Source: Ruminococcus sp. (GTDB lineage Bacteria > Bacillota > Clostridia > Oscillospirales > Ruminococcaceae). Taken from it: a stretch of DNA of 64,000 nt. Each line of letters begins with the position of its first letter. The stretch's first letter is position 1. The stretch covers positions 22,311-86,310 of the forward strand of contig JAFVFL010000028.1 in assembly GCA_017475555.1 (NCBI GenBank), in the 5' to 3' direction. The notes under the pieces are model-generated. The model had not been told where the DNA came from. It saw only the letters and a list, made by a program, of their open reading frames with translations, and did no database searches. The position numbers and the translations under genes are program-made. Shown here piece after piece: positions 60,439 through 64,000 of this stretch.

Positions 60439-60910
60439 CACCCTCTCCGGTGCGGGTCAGAGCAGTGATAAGGCTCTCTGCCTTGTCTCTGCTCAGGAAC
60501 GAATTTTCAAGCTCATAGAGCTTTTCGAGAGCCTTCATTCTGTCAGCAAGATGGATCTCGACACCGCCTCCTTTATCACGTTTTATCCCGGTCACGCCGA
60601 ACAGATCCATTTCTTCAATGACTGACGGCGGCGGAAGCTCCTCAGAGAAAGCAAGCCGTACAGCGTCCTTGCAGCTGCCGAAGGCAAGCCGTCTGAGCCC
60701 GGCAATGACCGCACCGGTATCCGTGAGAGCCGACCGCATATCGGAGATGTACCGGCTCCACTCATCGCTGCTCAGACACCTCACAGCGTCACACAGAGCA
60801 GTATCCGGGTCGAAGCCAGCCTTTGCCGCAGCGTCCGGAGCACTTCCGAGCACAGCATACCAGGAGCAGAAGAGCTTCTGCTTTTTCTTTGTCAGATTTG
60901 ACTCTGCCAA
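60407..60910 (-). CDS. terS: Phage terminase small subunit
   Basis: TTG 60910 (167 aa) follows AAGGAGGAAAACGA; upstream codons lack a site. N-terminal NLTKKKQKLFCSWYAVLGSAPDAAAKAGF is a helix-turn-helix as in TerS DNA-recognition domains. The C-terminus holds a helix (LADRMKALEKLYELENSF) typical of oligomerisation. It begins the phage block. Confidence 0.82.
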   Translation of the reverse strand: MAESNLTKKKQKLFCSWYAVLGSAPDAAAKAGFDPDTALCDAVRCLSSDEWSRYISDMRSALTDTGAVIAGLRRLAFGSCKDAVRLAFSEELPPPSVIEEMDLFGVTGIKRDKGGGVEIHLADRMKALEKLYELENSFLSRDKAESLITALTRTGEGDELEDTAAVT

Positions 60911-61216
60911 TCGTTTTCCTCCTTTCTGAACGAGTGACTGCCGTTCATAAGCAGCCGGGAGAGGCGGCTTTTTCAATGCAGAAGCATTGTATTTTCACCG
61001 GAAAAATTTCGAGATTTGTATATATGCACAAATATCAGGCGGAATTAAGACGGAATCACTTGCGAAATAAACAATTTTTGACCTGCGTGTACCTCTGCAT
61101 AATTTTTAGTCAGCGTCAGATCTTTGCGATAGCAATAATACAACTGCAAAAGTCATAATTGTGCAGAATGCCCTAAAATGCCCGGAAAATTTCTCCGGTT
61201 TTTTCGGTATTCCCCC
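60911..61216. other. Gap between phage module and secG without a gene
   Basis: About 300 bases, AT-rich. A short palindrome CAATGCAGAAGCATTG lies at about 60976-60991. I cannot see a good promoter for the phage genes, nor a repressor gene or attachment repeat. Confidence 0.45.
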
Positions 61217-61245
61217 TTGAAATTATGCTGAAACTGTGGTATAAT
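61217..61245 (+). promoter_or_regulatory. Promoter of secG
   Basis: TTGAAA, 17 bases, TATAAT. Confidence 0.83.
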
Positions 61246-61309
61246 TATAAGGCTAATTGAGAAAACCCGTTTTTGCCGGTATAAATTCAAATATTCTGGA
61301 GGTCGTAAT

Positions 61310-61570
61310 ATGTCAGTTCTTGAAATAGTAGGAGGAGCTCTTATACTTGTGCTCTGCGTGGCGATAATCATAGTTTGTCTCGCACAGGATCAGAAGTCGC
61401 AGGACAGCCTGTCCGCAGCCCTTACCGGTGCAAGCACCGATTCATTCTACGGAAAGAATGAGGGAAGGACAAAGGAAGCGATACTCAACAAGATAACACG
61501 GGCACTCGGAATAATCCTGTTTATAGCCGTGCTCGCTGTCAACATTGTTCCGCTGTTCACAAACAAGTAA
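61310..61570 (+). CDS. secG: Preprotein translocase subunit SecG
   Basis: 86-aa, two helices (VGGALILVLCVAIIIVCLAQ and ALGIILFIAVLAVNIVPLF) joined by a loop with QKSQDSLSAALTGASTDSFYGKN, the SecG signature. It aids protein export with SecYE. GGAGG precedes the ATG. The rnr gene follows after a terminator. Confidence 0.92.
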   Translation: MSVLEIVGGALILVLCVAIIIVCLAQDQKSQDSLSAALTGASTDSFYGKNEGRTKEAILNKITRALGIILFIAVLAVNIVPLFTNK

Positions 61571-61575
61571 GACAC

Positions 61576-61606
61576 TGCCCTGCGACCGAAGTCACAGGGC
61601 ATTTTT
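61576..61606 (+). terminator. Terminator after secG
   Basis: TGCCCTG/CAGGGCA arms, 12-base loop, then T5. Read-through into rnr is still possible. Confidence 0.78.
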
Positions 61607-61645
61607 ATTTATCATATATCCTATAAACAGAAAGGAGAAGGAAAA

Positions 61646-63787
61646 TTGCCGAAAAAGAAAATTGATACAGAAAGCTACAAAAATCAGATAATAACGTTCC
61701 TGAATGCGTATAACAAGCGGCTCATGCCGATAAGTGAGCTGAAGGCGAAATGCAGGACGCAGCGAGCCGGAAAATCTGGCGAGGCGGACTTTGATGAAGC
61801 ATTCTCACAGCTCCGCACGGAGGGTATCGTCACGGTGAGAAAGGGCATGAAGGCGGCTCTCTGCTCACGCCTCGGACTGAGGACTGCGGTCATCACAAGA
61901 CTGAGCCGGACGTTCGGATTTGCTGAGACTGACGATGAATATAAAGAAGAATACTTCATTCCGGGGAAGTGTATGCTTGGTGCGATGCCGGGCGACAGGG
62001 TGCTTATTTCCGATATCCCGTCACGCTCAGGAGAGCCGGAGGGAGAGGTAGAGGATATACTCAGCTTCGGCAGCCAGACAATGACCGGGCGGATAGAGTA
62101 CGACATGGGCAGACCTTATTTTGTCCCGGATATTTCCGCAAGGAGCCACCTCATAATTGACCAGAGCGATATCAGGCTGCGTGAGGGCGACAAGGTCATG
62201 GCGGAGATAGTATTCCGTGGGCGGAGACACGCTGAGCACAGAGTAAGGATAACCGAGGTGTTCGGAAGTGCGGATATCGCTGCATCATGTGCAGAGGCAG
62301 TTATAGCTTCACACGGCGTTGTAAGCGAATTTCCGCCGGAGGTGCTGAGTGAAGCGAGGAAGATATCCGAGGGCGGAGTTCAGGAATATTCGGTCAACAA
62401 CCGCCGTGACCTGAGGGATATGCCGATATTCACGATAGACGAGGCCGAGTCAAAGGATCTTGATGATGCAGTTTCAGTCGAGCGGCACGGCAGCGGCTAT
62501 CTGCTTGGGGTACATATCGCCGATGTTTCGTATTATGTCAAGGGCAACAGTGAGCTTGACAAGGAGGCTCTGCGGAGGGGAACGAGCATATACTACGCTG
62601 ATAAGGTGATACCCATGCTGCCTAAGGAGCTTTCCAACGGGATATGCTCGCTCAATCCCGGCGAGGACAGGCTCACGCTCTCGGCTTTTGCCGAGCTTGA
62701 CAGCGAGGGTGAGCTTGTGTCGTACAGCTTCTGCAAGAGCGTTATCCGCTCCCGTGTCAAGGGCGTATATTCCGAGGTGAACCGTCTGCTTGACGGGGAT
62801 ATATCTCAGAAGCTTGCAGAGAAGTATGCCGCAGTGCTGGACGAGCTCCCGGTGCTTTCGGAGCTTGCGGACAAGCTTACAGAAAAGAGGAGACGCCGCC
62901 ATGCACCTGAGCTGGAGACTACTGAGAGCAAGCTTATCATAAACGAGGACGGGGTCTGCGTAGGAGCAGTTCCGAGGGTCAGCGGACGGGCTGAGAGGAT
63001 GATAGAGGAGTTCATGCTGACGGCGAACGAAGCAGCGGCGAAGCTGTCTATGGACAAGAAGGTGCCGTTTGTGTATCGTATACATGAGACGCCGCCGGAG
63101 GCAAAGACCGAGGCGTTGTGTGAAATGCTCCTCAAGGCAGGTATAGATATCCCGCCGTTTACCGAGTTCAAGCCGCAGCACGCCGCAGATATACTCGACA
63201 ATGCCCGTGATACGGAGATGTACGAGGCTGTGAATATGATGGTGCTGAGGTCAATGGCGAAGGCAAAGTATTCAGAGGAGCCGCTTGGTCATTTCGGGCT
63301 CGCACTTGATGACTATTCACATTTTACCTCGCCGATACGCCGCTATCCCGACCTTGCGATACACAGGATAATCACGGATATACTTGCCGGGTACGACCAG
63401 AAATGGCTCAGGAAGCGGTATGAGGGCTTTGTCCGGACAGCAGCTGAGGAATCCACGAATGCTGAGATAAGGGCGGTATCTATCGAGCGTGAGTGTGAGG
63501 ATATCTACAAGGCGGAGTACATGAAGCAGCATATAGGCGAGGTATTCACAGGGCGGATATCCGGGGTCACGGAGTTCGGGTTCTATGTAGAGCTGCCGGA
63601 CACGGTTGAGGGACTTGTACACGTCCGCAGTCTGCCTGAGGGGGAGTATGACTACTCCGAGCCTATCGCACTGACAGAGCGGTTCAGCGGAGTTTCGTAC
63701 ACTCTCGGCATGGAGGTGCAGGTGATATGTGCCGCTGTGAATGTCAGCGAGGGTACGATCGACTTTGTGCTTGATGATGATGACTGA
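61646..63787 (+). CDS. rnr: Ribonuclease R
   Basis: The 713-aa 3'-5' exoribonuclease starts at TTG behind AAAGGAGAAGG. It has an N-terminal winged-helix region, cold-shock RNA-binding domains (FGFAETDDEYKEEYFIPG), the RNB catalytic domain with DEAESKDLDDAVSVE as the metal-binding Asp cluster and GTSIYYADKVIPMLPKEL, and a C-terminal S1 domain (FTGRISGVTEFGFYVEL). It degrades structured RNA and takes part in trans-translation. The usual order secG-rnr-smpB is interrupted here: the next gene is a transposase. Confidence 0.95.
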   Translation: MPKKKIDTESYKNQIITFLNAYNKRLMPISELKAKCRTQRAGKSGEADFDEAFSQLRTEGIVTVRKGMKAALCSRLGLRTAVITRLSRTFGFAETDDEYKEEYFIPGKCMLGAMPGDRVLISDIPSRSGEPEGEVEDILSFGSQTMTGRIEYDMGRPYFVPDISARSHLIIDQSDIRLREGDKVMAEIVFRGRRHAEHRVRITEVFGSADIAASCAEAVIASHGVVSEFPPEVLSEARKISEGGVQEYSVNNRRDLRDMPIFTIDEAESKDLDDAVSVERHGSGYLLGVHIADVSYYVKGNSELDKEALRRGTSIYYADKVIPMLPKELSNGICSLNPGEDRLTLSAFAELDSEGELVSYSFCKSVIRSRVKGVYSEVNRLLDGDISQKLAEKYAAVLDELPVLSELADKLTEKRRRRHAPELETTESKLIINEDGVCVGAVPRVSGRAERMIEEFMLTANEAAAKLSMDKKVPFVYRIHETPPEAKTEALCEMLLKAGIDIPPFTEFKPQHAADILDNARDTEMYEAVNMMVLRSMAKAKYSEEPLGHFGLALDDYSHFTSPIRRYPDLAIHRIITDILAGYDQKWLRKRYEGFVRTAAEESTNAEIRAVSIERECEDIYKAEYMKQHIGEVFTGRISGVTEFGFYVELPDTVEGLVHVRSLPEGEYDYSEPIALTERFSGVSYTLGMEVQVICAAVNVSEGTIDFVLDDDD

Positions 63788-63791
63788 TACT

Positions 63792-63838
63792 GCCCCTGAA
63801 CAACTCGTCATCTTTATCTGCTGATGCTCAGGGGACAG
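63792..63838 (+). terminator. Possible terminator of rnr
   Basis: CCCCTGA and TCAGGGG arms with a 27-30-base loop and no T tract; weak. Confidence 0.3.
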
Positions 63839-63940
63839 CATAAAAGCTCCAGACCACGCCGTGAAATGCTCCCCATTTGTTAGACAATGTGGTATAATAG
63901 AAATATACCGAATCAAAGTCTAACGAAAGGGTGCATTTTT

Positions 63941-64000
63941 ATGCCAAAAGGAAAACCGAGAAAAAGTTATACACCGGAGTTCAAGATCAAGGTCGTCGAA
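63941..64000 (+). CDS. IS3-family-like transposase OrfA, N-terminal fragment
   Basis: Twenty codons to the window end, beginning MPKGKPRKSYTPEF then KIKVV: the start of an IS3/IS150-type OrfA (helix-turn-helix transposase_8). A TATAAT at 63894-63899 precedes it, within TGTTAGACAATGTGG, which may be the insertion sequence's left end. The rest lies outside the window. Confidence 0.75.
   Translation, partial: MPKGKPRKSYTPEFKIKVVE

Overview
The window looks like a chromosome segment of a Gram-positive, spore-forming, cellulosome-bearing member of the Ruminococcus / Oscillospiraceae group. The evidence is sporulation genes (sigG, spoVT), two proteins with dockerin modules, a sortase/SipW pilus operon, Thr-rich linkers, strong AGGAGG ribosome binding sites, frequent TTG/GTG starts and many near-consensus TTGACA-17-TATAAT promoters. 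The sequence alone does not fix the species.

Layout. 1-3.5 kb: end of mfd, a secreted Thr/Ala-rich protein, an acidic lipoprotein and a patatin-like lipase. 3.5-7 kb (minus strand): a glutamine-synthetase-like gene that has lost active-site residues, an ANTAR regulator with a degenerate receiver and purF, read from one promoter through a leader terminator. 7-11.5 kb: tcdA, a Big_2 membrane protein, a sugar-binding lipoprotein, a mini-CRISPR array and a PH-domain protein. 11.6-16.3 kb: a uridine-kinase-like protein, the Asp23/FakA pair, a possible PD-(D/E)XK protein and a lipid kinase. 16.4-24.1 kb: an AraC regulator, an unknown gene, potABCD, an AEC transporter and luxS. 24.2-30.2 kb: a MITE-like insert, an M23 peptidase, a second mini-array, tRNA-Leu and a 1076-residue dockerin enzyme with two SGNH esterase domains. 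30.2-35.7 kb: miaB-lipoprotein-ylbF-mutS (minus). 35.9-45 kb: a small membrane protein, sigG, an acyl-CoA dehydratase activase cluster with psd and a radical SAM gene, ilvE and spoVT. 45.1-45.6 kb: a third CRISPR array. 45.8-53.7 kb: the pilus operon (minus). 54-61 kb: a compact phage packaging/head module (minus). 61.2-64 kb: secG, rnr and the start of an IS3-like transposase.

The most striking signal is a set of three small CRISPR arrays at 10.6, 26.2 and 45.2 kb. No cas gene is in the window. All three are read on the minus strand from TTGACA-17-TAT(A/-)-type promoters, all end in a truncated repeat abutting a terminator-like hairpin, and all carry a GGGG stem arm followed by the 8-nt tag ACGGAAAC. 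That tag matches, from memory, the type III-A (Csm) crRNA handle of Streptococcus thermophilus. Two arrays have a conserved repeat of only about 20 nt, barely more than a hairpin plus the tag. They look like dispersed guide cassettes served by a type III system elsewhere in the genome.

Other points of interest are the degenerate glutamine synthetase/ANTAR pair with its possible antitermination leader, a pilus-operon adhesin combining flavinylation-like motifs, a vWA domain and a dockerin, and a phage head module without visible integration, lysis or tail-tape genes.
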